Under the pieces are notes generated by a model. It was not told the DNA's origin and did not search any database. It worked only from the letters and a program-made list of their open reading frames with translations. A program made the translations under genes and the position numbers. A stretch of 55,573 nt of DNA from Lingula anatina (taxonomy: Eukaryota; Brachiopoda; Lingulata; Lingulida; Lingulidae). Positions 1 through 12,584 of this stretch are shown here, piece by piece. The stretch spans positions 454,102-509,674 of the forward strand of contig NW_019774914.1 in assembly GCF_001039355.2 (NCBI RefSeq), given 5' to 3'. Numbering within the stretch: position 1 is the stretch's first letter; the number at the start of each line of letters is the position of its first letter.

Positions 1-2
1 TA

Positions 3-37
<35 letters not shown>

Positions 38-170
38 TATTTTTTTTTTAGGGGGAGGGGGGCACATATTTTTTATCAGTCCATTTATCTACGAACAAGT
101 ACGTGTTTTACACAGACATCTGCAGTGAAGAAATTCGTAAGGAGTGGTTCTCGATCAGTCTCAGGGTCTC
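1..170 (-). mobile_element. SINE-like element with poly(A) tail, copy 1
   Basis: Read on the minus strand: GTTCGAGACCCTGA (B-box-like) about 100 bp before a CCCCCTCCCCC run and a long A/T-rich tail (the poly-T at 7-50). The same order is found at 12585-12675. The left end is cut by the window edge. Confidence 0.55.
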
Positions 171-2190
171 GAACACTTGTTTAAAATCCTTATTTTTATA
201 TCGAAGGTACATAACGCACTGACTGCCGCCACGGGTGTGGAACATTTAATGCAATGACCGCTGCCATGCCTATAACACATAAAGTGCCAAGAGTTCACCG
301 ACGCGACTGATTTAATTATTACTCAGTATGTCAGGATGCATGTCTCAAACATAAAGATAGTATAGATTTATCTAATTGTGCCCCAATTAAGCACTCTCAG
401 ATGTTTCCATTTAATTCTTGTAGAAAGGGAGTGCAGAGCCTAGGGCGACTCAAGACTAACATAAAATAACCAAAATCCCAGTATGGTTTATATACAGACG
501 GCGGGGTGTGGGTACACGTGGTCAATTACATGAGCCCCTTAAGCGTTCACTTCAGTTTTGCAGTGCTTTATCATGCTTACCAAACCCCGTCAATCGTGTT
601 ATTGAAGTGATTTTCGATCAAACTGGTTTTTCATCAATTGCTACATAGATGTTTTTTTTTTTAATATTTTGAATTAAAATGTGCATTGCAAAATCGTGTT
701 TTATTCACTGATATCAATGTTGACTGAGAGCCGTTGTCGAGCGAAAAGAGAATTCAATTTCAAAATATTAAAACCCAATGACAAATAGTGGCTGAACCTT
801 TTCCAATGTATTGTTTAAATTCTAAAATAAAAAATAAATAAATTCAATGCATTTAATAGGAGGTACTTTTTGTACTTGTGAATTTACTTTGATTGTATTT
901 ATTTTATGCTTATTGATGTTTAAGGTAATAGAGGAGGGATTATTGGGTGGACGCTCTTCGCCTAGAAAGCATCATTCCTAAAAATGCGCTAGACAGACAT
1001 CAAAATATTGGAGGGAAACACTATCTCTATTGGCTAACGACTAAGGGAAATAAATTACTAATTTATTTTTGTAAAAAATTGGTTGCTCTGTATGCTATAA
1101 TAGAATAAAATGTACTTTATTTTCATTGTGTTGCATTGTGTACCATAGACTGCAATTCTTATTTTCATATTTTGATTTCCTGGTAGAGGGTAGTATGACA
1201 AAACAGTCAAAAGGGCAATAAATTACACCTGTGCCCACAACCAAAGCCTGAAGCGAAAAGGGCAAAATTTGAAAACAAATTGAGCCAAAAATGTCATGCT
1301 GCTATTCTAAATCTCTTCCCTGGCCACGTTCTAAAATGAAATTGCCGTCATTCTCCCAAACAACGACCCTCAATTTGCCATACCAGCAGTTAATACATTT
1401 CATACAGAATTTACATAACTGCGGTTTGATTATTTAGGTGCTTGAATTTCAATTTCAAAGTATCAAACACTTGTTACAGCCCACAGACTGCCGGGTGCTG
1501 ACTGCACCAGAAGTTAACAGATTCCCTCTTTAATACTTTTTTATATGTTGGACTGTGTATTACGATAAACAGACCGATCCATGATTTTTTAACATTTAAA
1601 ATATATTAATGACTGAACGTAGCAAAATACTATTTTGTCACAAACTGCAAGATTACTCACATGAGATATTTTGATGGACTATCGGCCGTTTTCACCAGTC
1701 TCAGGGTGAGACAGAGGGCAATTTTTTGGAAAATTTTGAGAACATAATATTTTACTTCTTTAATTCACCAAATAGACTAATGAAATTATTTAAACAAATG
1801 AATGGACGTTATTTTTTAATAACGCTCCTATAAAAACAATCCCTATACAGTGAACAGGTATAGCATCAGATAGTCCATGTCCACGGCAGATATCTATAGA
1901 ACACCTGGAGTAGGTGTTGTTTTGAGTTTAACAGCTGTTACCCCACCTTGGACAAGGTCTGTGGGAAGACGAAAGAATCGTTAACTATTCAATCTGCATT
2001 TCGCATGTGATGCAAGAAAGTAATGAAGTAAGTAGGCAGTAAAACTTATATTTACCTGTATAGTTTGTACATCAAACGATTATGTTTGATATCATTTGAA
2101 ATCGTTTAATCAAGCTTTTAAAAGCGCAAGTACAGTGAGAGGAAAATAAAAGAAATATTAAATAATTATTTAAAAAAGGTTTGGTGTTCA
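171..2190. repeat. Long dispersed repeat, copy 1
   Basis: Blocks at 215-290, 345-405, 800-890 and 2085-2175 match, in the same order, 12740-12895, 12890-12945, 12945-13040 and 13105-13200. The rest of copy 1 is absent from the shorter copy. The 215-290 block has two units of a 35-bp minisatellite (GACTGCCGCCACGGGTGT). No gene seen. Confidence 0.7.
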
Positions 2191-2627
2191 CACATAGTAC
2201 CCACTCACATTGTGCTAAAGGGCAACCATAAATGTTTCTTCTCACTGATTAAATTGGACCTCCAGAGTGGTTTACACGGTTAAAGTAGCCTAATAGCTGG
2301 AACACGTTACGTTCCAATGGTATTTTAACCATAATTGCCCATGCTCAAATCTGATCAACCCTTTGGCAAAATAACGCTTTCCAGTTTATTTCAATTAATA
2401 ACAAATGTAATAAAAACTCACTTTTTTTTCTAGTAATAGTTATAGTCCAGTGAAACACACAATGATTCACCTCATTTATTATTTATTTATTTTTGCATAC
2501 GGATAAATGGTGGACAACCTTTAAATTATAATTATATTCAGCTAATATATATATAAGGAAACTTGAATACTGACGGGGCTCTTAAAAGTGATAGAATTAA
2601 GACAAGAACTTACTTATGGCCAACTTT

Positions 2628-2920
2628 CTATTCTGTAAATTCATTTGCAAAAAAGGGGCACTGTGCACATGTATCAGGAGAAGTGGAGGGGGTAGGTTTA
2701 AAATCATGAACTATATTGTTAATTAATTGAAGGAAGGTATGTTCAGAACCCATCAAATCATGGACGTACAAAATGTAGCACTTGGAACAGTAGAGCCCGG
2801 AACATTTTGGGTTGGTCATTTTCACTTCTGCCTCCCTTTAAACAACGATCTTTACATGTATTTATGCACATTAGGGGCAACGATACGTATCCTACCTTTG
2901 TTCTAGATCTCATATTAGAG

Positions 2921-2977
<57 letters not shown>
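2628..2977. repeat. (TA)n microsatellite and flank
   Basis: An uninterrupted TA run spans 2924-2977. Open frames through it on both strands are artefacts. Nothing else recognisable from 2190 to 2924. Confidence 0.9.
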
Positions 2978-2979
<2 letters not shown>

Positions 2980-2980
<1 letters not shown>

Positions 2981-3420
2981 GAAAATATTATTAACTCTTC
3001 CCTATTAATTACAACAAAAGGCAAGTGTTGATAATCACCGAAAAGTAATTTCTGTATCATGTATTTATCTACTTCTGTATTCCTAGACCTACAAAGGTGT
3101 TCATTCAGACAACTTAAAGAATGGAAATGTGTGTTTGAGGATCGGAACATCAATTAAAGTACTAAACTTTAGTGACAGATATATATCAGTGCAAATGTAA
3201 ACAGCTGAACAGATGCATGAAAAAAATGCTTAAATCGTTTCAGTTTCTCCTGAAGCAGGTAGTCATCCCTAAACGAAATACATTGATGTTCAAGTTTTTA
3301 AATAATAAAATAGAAATAGTTTACTATGGGGTAAAAATTAAGAGAAAAAAACTTCCTATGTCCCATTTCATAAATTTAAGGGGGTAGACCTTGACTTTTC
3401 TAAAAAAAAAAAAGGCTTAG
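2980..3420. repeat. Dispersed repeat copy 1 (pair with 5437-6215)
   Basis: About 430 bp, closely similar to 5437-5680 plus 6030-6215. It preserves the empty site of the retrotransposon insertion found in the second copy, at about 3229. Confidence 0.9.
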
Positions 3421-3797
3421 AGAATTATATTCTTTATTTATTTATCCACAAATATCTAAATAAAACCAGTTTCAATATCATAGCTGAAAAAGAAAAAAGA
3501 AAAATAGTCCTATTTGTGCTCAAAATCGTTTAGGGCAGACCCATATTTTATGTCACACACTGAATATGCTATATCTGAATAGTTTGTTTGATGCATCAAA
3601 ATAATCCCTGACCTTGGTCTCAGGGTTGCCACCTACACACCAGAATTTACCCCTAATCCCTTTATCATGCATTATAGTCGGTTGCTTGTCTTATGTGATT
3701 TGGGGGTTCATTATCTCTTTTGATTGATAAATCAACCACAGAGACTATGTTCTAATAATAAACTATGTACAGGTATTTCAATTATATTTATGCTTAA

Positions 3798-4130
3798 AAG
3801 GATAATAACTCTTCGTATGAGATCTATATTTCACAATAAAAACATTGTGAACAAGTAATAGAAATATAATACCCTGTATATTCTGTTTTACCACAAAACA
3901 GCAGTAATAGCTATTATTCTGATATCTTAGCTTGCCTTTAGACCACGTGACCTCCATTGATGGCTATACTCCATTTTTTTCTAAAAAGTCTGTTTAAGAG
4001 ATTATAACAACAAAAAAAGGGACTAACTTTGAATGTATGGATTCATTAACCATCGGTAAGTAAGGGAAAATTGTTGTTTACTCTAGGGATATTCATTTTT
4101 GGTCCAAAACGAAGAGTTATTATATCCCTT
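3798..4130. mobile_element. MITE-like element, copy A
   Basis: Terminal inverted repeats: AAGGATAATAACTCTTCG on the left, CGAAGAGTTATTATATCCCTT on the right. About 333 bp and non-coding. A second copy of equal size lies in GALNS intron 9. Confidence 0.75.
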
Positions 4131-5308
4131 TGATAATAACACAAAAGTGTTCAAAATATTGCACAGGCCTACAGATACTTGGTAAAAGAACAATTTTAAG
4201 GCATCTGCCAACCCCTTGCTTGATTTTGTTGCCTTGGAGGACATGCAAGTGAGTGTGAAATGAAGATGTTTTTTCAATATTTTTCCATCTTTGAAAAGAG
4301 ATACCCAGCAGAATAATGTTGGATAATAATATATTCAGGGAACTAACAAAGCAGCACCTGTCTGTGGAGTGGAATAATTAAATGTGGTGGATCATATATG
4401 ATGATACATGAAGGTGAAAGAGTTTAAATTAAACTTGACAAAGAATGTTTATTATATAAGCCACATCACAAGCACAATGTTTTCGATACATAACCCCAAT
4501 TTGACAAAGAAAACTGTTGAGTTTATAACTTAATTATATCATTTAAACATTATTTGTCATGTTTAGATTGAACTCGATCCTTCATCATCATATGCATGTA
4601 CCATCCATCCTTCTCCATCCATGTATTTCAATCTGCAACACAGCTTCATTAGTTCCTTCAATGTATTATTATACAACATTATTCTGTTGGAAATGTTCCA
4701 CTCTTAGAGAGGAAAGATATTATTGGACATGCAGACATTGGCCATTTCAATGGAAACTTCTTTGCTGGTCTCAGTTTATGCTAGTGATTGCTTTCTGTCT
4801 GCATACATAAATAACATTTTTCATAATTTTAAGATAATCTCCCATTGCTTGCTTGAGGTGATGATAGTTCTAATTGTTCCTTACAATTCGCATCCAACAT
4901 AACTTTAGAGATCTCATAGCTCCTTGTTATGACTAACTGAGATTTTGGCTTTTCCATCAAGCTTGACAATAAACTATCAACACACAAAATGTAATAATGA
5001 CAGTGCTAACATATGAAAGATATGTTTACAACCCTAAAACATATGAAAAGGAACAGTACAAAGTATGCGTCATTTAATTGCTGATGATGAAACACTTGTT
5101 AGGGCGTTTTGTCAGTGATTTTGAAAGTTGTGATTTTACCAGCCTAGATAGTTGTTGTGAAATAAAGTTGTCACATGTGTTAAGCATCCATTTCTGCCAA
5201 AGCAAATACTTGTTAATCAAAAATTAGGAAATTCAGCCAACCATATTCAATACAGGTACTGGGGTACGTACATACAACTAATTTCTACATTTAGTACACA
5301 CACTCTGT
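4131..5308. other. No gene recognised
   Basis: AT-rich sequence with short non-conserved open frames only (for example 4559-4810, low complexity, no domain). No repeat family recognised. Confidence 0.6.
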
Positions 5309-5436
5309 ATGCTATCAAAAAATGGTGGTTTTGTTGACCTAAATAATGCTCATAGCTCAAATTTCCCATTAGAAATTGACTTTCTGGCCCATTTTGCCTT
5401 TAGAAAAACCTATTCCTCTAGGGTTTTCCAAAGAAG

Positions 5437-6215
5437 TTATTATTAACACTTCCCCATTATTTACAACAAAAGGCAAGTGTTGATAATCACCGAAAAATAA
5501 TTTCTGTATCATGTATTTATCTACTTCTGTATTCCTAGACCTACAAAGGTGTACATTCAGATAACTTAAAGAATGGAAATGTGTGTTTGAGGATCTGAAC
5601 ACCAATTTAAGTACTAAACTTTAGTGACAGATGTATAGCAGTTCAAATGTAAACAGCTGAACAGATGCATGAAAAAAATGCACCATTTTTTGATAGCATC
5701 GAATACAGGTGACATAGATACTTTTAAAAAGCTTTTGAAAACTCATATTTTTAGAATAGCCTATCAGTAGCTATCATATAGTTAATTTTAGTTTTTAATA
5801 AGGTGTACTGTAATTTTATGATTAATTTTAAATGTTGTCACTTTAGGTTCTTATCATTTTAGAATATGAATAATTGGTTCTTTAAATTAGTTCTTAGTCC
5901 TTTAAAATTGTAATGTGTTCTTATATTAGTATTGTGTTATTTAGCTCTTTTAAGTGAATGTTGTAAGGCGCATTGAGATTTTTAATGGAATGCGCCATAG
6001 AAAAATAAATTATTATTATTATTATTATTAAAATCGTTCCAGTTTCTCCTGAAGCGGGTGGTCATCCCTAACTTCTAAACGAAATACATTGATGTTCAAG
6101 TTTTTTAAATAATAAAATAGAAATAGTTAACTATGGGGGTAAAAATTTCAAAAAAAAGTACACTTCCTATGTCCCATTACATAAATTCAGGGGGTAAACC
6201 TTGACTTTTCTAAAA
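5437..6215. repeat. Dispersed repeat copy 2, interrupted by a retrotransposon 3' end
   Basis: Similar to 2980-3420 on both sides of an inserted block at 5681-6029. Beyond 6190 both copies lead into an A-tract. Confidence 0.9.
5681..6029 (+). mobile_element. Non-LTR retrotransposon 3' end (5'-truncated)
   Basis: Starts in the C-terminal coding remnant DTFKKLLKTHIFRIAY, continues through an AT-rich 3' UTR with GTAAGGCGCATTGAG and GAATGCGCCATA, and ends in (TTA)n. This end is typical of CR1/L2-like LINEs. The paralogous locus at 3229 lacks it. Confidence 0.85.
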
Positions 6216-7537
6216 AAAAATGAAATGACACCCCTCCCTAATACGAGGGGCAATTAAAATGTTCACATTTTGTCCCCGTCCTCTCACAAATCGTTTAACA
6301 ATCCTCGATGATATAACAATCCACGTTACTTTATCACCCAAGGAGAATTAAGATCATTTATCATCCACATAAAACATTACTTTAAAGGAATTTTCCATCC
6401 ACTGAACCAAAGAAGCCATTTATAATTAAATCACATAAAAACATGAATAGGAATTTTCCATCCACTGAAACATCCACATAAAAACGTGAAAAAAATGTAC
6501 CAGTTGTGGTTTCCCCTATTGTATGAAATATTTAGTATTTTGAAGACATTCTAACTTTATTAATGCGGGCTCTTTCCGTCTTTCCGCCTTCGTCTAACCA
6601 CAGAAAGAGAAAGTTTTGCGTGGTTAGGTTACAAAAGGCTTTTAATTTCTATTTTATTATATCTATATCACTGTGTGTATGTGTTCTACCCTGTCCTTCA
6701 AGTTGTGTAATTATTTGTGTTGTATTTCAATTGATTTTTAAGTTTGACGTGTTAATATATTGAAAGTAAACGTGTTTTTCCTGTATGCAAAAATCATTGC
6801 TTTTATACCCTGTATACATAAAGTTGCAATAAATTTGATGACATGCAAAAACATTGATGAGTGACCAACGCTGCTTGACTGATGTCACTATTGGTTAATT
6901 ATAAAACACTGCTGTAATACACCATCTTGTGAGAGAACTAATTTAAACCCAAATGATACTGGCTGAAAATCCCATTACATTATATTACATTAAACTGCAC
7001 TATATACAGTATACTGTAACAGAGGTATAAAGCTTAAAGAAGCTGTGTGGTACCTCCATATATATAAAATATTAACACAGATAACAAAGTCTACTGCTAA
7101 GATCTTTAATCTTCCTTAACTCCACATATAAATCAGTATGTAAAGCATTATTGTGTTGCCAAACACTGGAAATCTAAATTCTGAATATTCTAAAAGTTTG
7201 CTCAGTGATATGGGGAGGGGGGGGGGACCACTCTCTCACACCCCCCTCCAGAAAAAAAAAGAAGAAAAAAAAAAAAAACGATAAGAAGATAATAATGAAG
7301 TTTTCAAAAGATCACCCAAATGTACTGAAGGCAAATCGTTTGTTAATAGTTCTGCGTGTAAATATCAACAGGGCGTTAGCTGGCAATGGTGCCAGAACGA
7401 TCTAGGTATGGGAATGGGGTGTTACAGACCAATACTTCCTATAAAATAAATTTCTGTACATGCATTCTTTACTGAAGTATTGGCCTTACAGTTAGATTAA
7501 CTCTTGGTTTAATAATGCTTGTGCTGTACGCTGAACC
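6216..7537. other. No gene recognised
   Basis: AT-rich. A repeated 30-bp word GAATTTTCCATCCACTGAA occurs at about 6390 and 6452. Poly-G and poly-A tracts at 7210-7280. Open frames here are low complexity. Confidence 0.6.
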
Positions 7538-7780
7538 TACCCTAGGTTCTAGATTCCGGTATTGCCAGCTCGATCTTGATTTCATATATAAACCATTACA
7601 GCAATAACAAGCCCTAGCGTCAAGCTGTGGGCGTTCTTTTTCAAAATTTTGCCTGGGGCGCTTCCATATTTGGAAGTCACATGTATCGTACGTCACAGCT
7701 GTGTCCGCCTGGATCCATATTTGAAAGTCATAAGTCTCGTACGTCACAGTTTTGGCCGCCTGGAGCTGCCTTTCCCGCCT
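7538..7780. repeat. Dispersed repeat family B, copy 1
   Basis: Begins CTAGGTTCTAGATT, then GCCAGCTC-ATCT and TTTCATATATAA, then a 55-bp unit (CTTCCATATTTGGAAGTCAC...TACGTCACAGCTGTGTCCGCCTGGA) present twice. Same order and strand as 14262-14515. Confidence 0.85.
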
Positions 7781-8233
7781 TGCGCTGACGTTATCTCGTG
7801 CAGACGAGACAAGAAGCAAAGTTAGAAGTTTGAATTAAGAATATCTTGCAGTCGAAGGTCAGTGCCACAATATAAGCAACATTCTACTTTAAAAACTGAT
7901 TTTGGTGTAGGCATTGCGCAGCCCTTATTGTGGTATCGGGCATAGAGTGTGGCTGTCAAACTTGGCACACGGCAAGCACGTGCATTGTGTTTATACCTCC
8001 AAGGACAAATGTTTTTTGATAAGGAAAAAAATACAAAAACATTGGATATATCTTTTCTTTTGGAAGAATATTATTTATTTTTTCACTTTATATCTTAAAC
8101 ACAGTAAATACAATTAAATAAAGCAGAATTAAATCTGTTTTACGTTTGATTTTGGTTTAATGACATTCAGCTGTAGATTGACTGCGGAGCAGTTCTTTCT
8201 GATTGACGGAAGTCGAACATGGTCGCTGTTCCT

Positions 8234-8294
8234 CAGAGCCACTGTGAAGCTATCGCATTTCGATAGTTCACAATCTAGCTTCACAGTGGCTCTG
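8234..8294. repeat. Perfect 19-bp inverted repeat (hairpin)
   Basis: Arms 8234-8252 and 8276-8294 are exact reverse complements, with a 23-bp spacer. A second 6-bp hairpin (CTATCG/CGATAG, 8250-8266) lies at the inner edge. Confidence 0.95.
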
Positions 8295-9780
8295 ACACTC
8301 AGGGTAGCTGAATCAAGGTTTTGTAGAAAAGGCAGGACTTTCCTTATACCAGCTGCTCTACACATGGAACATTGAATAAAAAATAATACCGCCATTTTTA
8401 AACGGAAGTAACCAGAACCGCTTCATGGTCGTTCCACATAAAATAAGTACTGCTGTGGTATATTTAGCTGACAGTTTGACTAGGTGACAGTCTGACAAGA
8501 TTTGTGCCACTGATAATGGGAGAACATTTGTATTCAGTTTGGTTTGTCTATTTATTCACCTTAGTATGAATTTTTGATACAGAACATTTAATGTACATTT
8601 CACTAGGATAATACATAACTCACAATAACAAAAGACAAAATTTGTTTATAGAAATATTTACACAAATCTCGAAAGATACTAACTTGACATAGCCAGTTTT
8701 CAATAAATTATTAAGCGAAAAATCTAACAAACCCAGCTGTATTTCACCTCCAAGCAAAATGGTGCAATACTTTGAACCCCCTGTACAAAGGTATATGCAA
8801 GTTTAAACTTAATCACGAATGTAAGTTTCAACCATATGGTATAAACTGGGCGACCTTCAATTGTCCTCAGGTCTACCTATCGCATTGCCTAATATACTCA
8901 ATATTATAAGATTAACTTACGTTACCAAGGCAACAAGCTTTACAACGTGTCTGTTACAGAAAACTTAAAACTACTGTAACAATATCTATAGAAGCAAGCA
9001 GTGACCCCCCATATGTACCCCCCAGACCCACACCCGTCATCCATCTAACCCCACCCACACCCTCTACCCATTTACCCACCCACACAACTATGCAGACCTG
9101 AAGTGAAGCTACATGTATGTTAAAAAGCACCGGTACCTTGAGTTATGCATACTGCTGGAGTCCACCTGCCTTGTTAGACCTGGATATACATGGACAGTTG
9201 TAACTGCATAATGTGTTCCCCGACCGCTTCTTTCTTCCATGTTCGTCGGAAATATTTCTCAATATTGTCTGCTTCAATATACATATGAATATAAATATAT
9301 ATCAGGGTAACAGATTCGTCAAAAAAAGTAAAACACTTGAATTATTAAGTCGTTTATATATACCAGTGTATCTTTTGCGATATTAAAAGTTTGCTTTAAA
9401 CTCTGAACTTATATGATGTTTTATGAATCTATCATTCTTAGGGACTGGTCATAAGGTCCAAGGGGAGGGGGGTGGTGAAAAAAAAGATACGTCACAAATT
9501 TTTGCCTGGGTGGGCAAAAGAAATGAGGCCATAGCAACAGCATCAGCTTTTTTAAGAGCAAAAAAAAATTCTTGTAGTTATTAAAACAGTTACCAAAATC
9601 TTAATGTAAACAGTTCAGACATCTCCCTTCTAATCTCCCATCTCATTATCTGTGTCACTGTCTGAATCATTTGCCATTTTTCCCACCTCGGGATTTAAGC
9701 GAACATACATGTATGAGTGCAATGCTTCTATTGTGATAAAATTCCTTTGAGAAAGTAGAAAGTTTCCATATGATTACATG
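8295..9780. other. No gene recognised
   Basis: Non-coding; a C-rich stretch lies at 9003-9090. No conserved open frame. Confidence 0.6.
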
Positions 9781-9784
9781 CATT

Positions 9785-9895
9785 CAGTAGTAACCAAGTA
9801 TGAATGGCTTCGTGGTAATACCGCCGTCTTGGACACAGTTAAACACTTGCGCTCTGGTTCGAGTTCTAGAATGCGACTTCATGTTTTGACAGAAA
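9785..9895 (+). mobile_element. tRNA-like SINE fragment
   Basis: TGGCTTCGTGGTAATACCGC... followed by the B-box-like GGTTCGAGTTC (about 9856) and an A-rich tail. Related sequence recurs at 14803-14875 and 15285-15345, so this is a dispersed family, not a tRNA gene. Confidence 0.6.
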
Positions 9896-10222
9896 AAAAA
9901 ATATTATAATTTATTTGCAACTTTAAAAATTGGATTGTACAATAAAAACAAATAGTGGTGAGATGCACAATCTTAAAATATACTTGTAAGTGTTAAAATG
10001 ATTCAATACACATTAAAAGTTCATAAAAACCTCAATTCTTAAAATTTGATAAAGCCCATGGGATTAAAGTTTTTGAGGATCGAAGAGTCCTCCGTTTTGG
10101 CACAGTGAACTTATAATCCCGGCGCAAAGCATAGGAACTTCCGTTTATCTCTGGTAGCAAATGGTGCATTTTATGTCCTTCGGAGTACATGTTATGTAAT
10201 ATCGTTTTAGATAGTTAATTTC

Positions 10223-11460
10223 TCAACAAGCAAGAGTGATAAGTTTACACGTTTCAAGTGCCCCCTCATATGGCAGCTCTGGGAATATAAACTTACATGC
10301 TCTCATCTGGATGGATTCAATTTTATCAACTTGTTGTTGTTGTAAGAGACCTGGGTGCCATACATGACATGCATATTCTAATGTAGGTCTGATTACTGAT
10401 GTGCAAAAGCTTACAAGTTTGGTTGGAATACCCGCTCTTTTCAAAAGCTTAAGATTGTGTAGCCTTTTACAGATGTGACCTTCTCAGTTTATATCACTAC
10501 TTATCTTAACCCCTAAGAAGACAGCAGACCCCACTCACTCAATCCTTTGATTATATACTAGTAAGGGTGTGGTTTTGTGTCCTTTTTTGAGAAATCAAAC
10601 ATGATATATTTGGTCTTGGTAGTATTTATTGTTAGTTAATTCGCAAAGGACCAGAGAGTGAGTTCTGTTGTTGCATCAGGGAGATTGTTCTGCAGTTTGG
10701 TATTCCCGTAACTTAGAGTTGTGGTGCCATCTACATATTTGAATGTGCCCCTTTTTGTGCTCAGGTCGTTAATCATAATAACAAATAAAACTGGACCCAG
10801 TTTTGTGCCTTGTGGTACACCAGCATTAATGCATTGCCAGTCTGATTTCAAACTACCTATCTTCACACTTTGTTTCCTCTCAGTTAGGAAGCTGTAAATC
10901 CAGTTTGAAATAATTCCTGGGATACCTAATTCAGACAGTTTTTGATAAAGCAGGATGTGGTCTATTCTATCGAATACTTTGGTATAATCAACCCAAAGCA
11001 TTCAGGCATATTGTCCTAGAGTGTCAGTCTGCCTTGCAATAAGGTCTATGGCTTCGATCAGTGAGTATGTCGTACAAGTCCCTTTCATGCTGCCGAACTG
11101 CCTAAGGTCTTATTGGTCACAATGTCCCAAATCCATTTAACAATAAAACCATTCAATAATTTAGAGAGCGCCGGAGTTAGAAATATGGGTCTAATGTCTG
11201 TTTCTGTGGTGTTTGGAGGAGTGTACTTAGGTAGTGGTAATACATATGCATGTTTCCAGAGTGGTGGGACATATCCTTCACGAACTGATTAGTTGAATAT
11301 AGCACATACTGGGGCGGCTATGTACTCTGCTTGGTCATGTAGGATCTAGTTGGGAATTTCGTCGGGAGCTGTAGACTTGTGTACGTTTACTTAAAAATTG
11401 CGTTAAATTACTATACGAGGAAACAATTTGGTCGTCATCATCATCAAGTCTGCATTGTCA
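10223..11460 (-). pseudogene. Decayed non-LTR retrotransposon reverse transcriptase (CR1/L2/jockey-like)
   Basis: Minus-strand reading gives, in order, a PPLWKHAYVLPLPK-like block (about 11230), LLWVDYTKVFDRIDH (motif A, 10980), INAGVPQGTKLGPVLF (motif B, 10820), YVDGTT in place of YADDTT (motif C, 10735), and RPTLEYACHVWHPGL (C-terminal, 10370). Several frameshifts and stops separate these blocks, and the second catalytic Asp of motif C is lost. Dead element. Confidence 0.9.
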
Positions 11461-11965
11461 ATAATACTTCTTTCTCTTCACGAAAGTCCTTAAAAATGCT
11501 GACTAGGGAAGATCATTGAACTCTATCCATTCCGGGTACGCCACAGATCAAACTTGAATTAAGTCAATAGCTGACCCGATATGGCGCCATGCATGTCATA
11601 CTGCCCTTTCATCGAAAATTGCTATCTTCACGGTGGGATAATCAGGAAAAAAATCCTTTCTTATAAAAGTCACGTTGTTGCTATTACTTTACCCATGCAT
11701 GCATTCTTTATGGTCTTTCCCTCTTGGTCCCTGTTTTGCAAAGCTGTTCGTATGGTCATACAGTGCCCGGGGCAATTCCACAGTCGATATCTCAAATACA
11801 AAGACTACTCAAAAGTAAAACCGCCAAGGTATGAACCGCGTTGGATCTCAACGTGCTCTATAACGCCACAGGTGAAGTCAAACGTAACCTCAATGAAAAT
11901 AAAATCATCTAGCTGGGAACAATATAACAATATGAAACTGAATGCAAAAAAAAAAAAAAAAAAAA
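11461..11965. other. No gene recognised
   Basis: An open frame at 11581-11973 (130 codons) ends in an A-tract and has no recognisable domain; probably chance or retroelement-derived. Confidence 0.5.
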
Positions 11966-12400
11966 GTGCATGACCCTTAATTTTACACGTTCCACACCAG
12001 ACCTCCCACTAATAGTTATAAATGACACGCCAATCTGTGAGGTTTCACAGTTCAAACTTCTGGGCATCCATATTAGCAATGACCGAAAATGGGGTACTTA
12101 TGTGGATCATATATATATATTAAAAGGCATGTGCAAGACTCCATTTCCTCCGTCAACTCAGTCCTGCTGACTTGATTCAAGTTTACCAAATTATTGTGGG
12201 CTCAATTCTAGAATATGCCTGCCCTGTGTGGCATCCAGGACTAACTATAGAGCAATGCAAACTCTTAGAGACAGTCTTTTAGCTCAGTTTCATTCAAGCA
12301 GATATCATTTTATTATTATTATCATGTTCTTTACATTCTATGTACAACATCAACCCTCTGGGTTGCAATCTTAATAAATTACTATTATTATTATTAAAAA
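11966..12400 (+). pseudogene. 5'-truncated non-LTR retrotransposon 3' end
   Basis: Plus strand: VINDTPICEVSQFKLLGIHIS, then after a frameshift SILEYACPVWHPGL, a short 3' UTR and a (TTA)n end at 12380-12397. It is preceded by a 21-bp A-tract. Same RT C-terminal type as the 10-11 kb element but opposite strand. Confidence 0.88.
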
Positions 12401-12584
12401 AGAACATTGCTGCAGGATCCAAGGGGAGGGGGCGACATAGTGGGTGGTTCCAAAGGGTTAAGATGTTAATCTGTTAGACTGATTGCATTCAGCGATCTTT
12501 GCGTGTCTACGCGCGTCCTTCAAACTCCGGCATGCCCAGATTTGCATTTGCTGCAGTGTACAAATCTTCATTTTGAGATTTTCG

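Noticed and set aside
2807-3153. Open frames with Tyr-Ile repeats
   Set aside because: Translation of the (TA)n microsatellite.
9785-9895. tRNA gene at the GGTTCGAGTTC B box
   Set aside because: No cloverleaf or acceptor stem, A box imperfect, and related copies nearby: a SINE fragment is more likely.
11581-11973. A 130-codon open frame as a gene
   Set aside because: No recognisable domain, ends in a poly-A tract, and borders retroelement debris.
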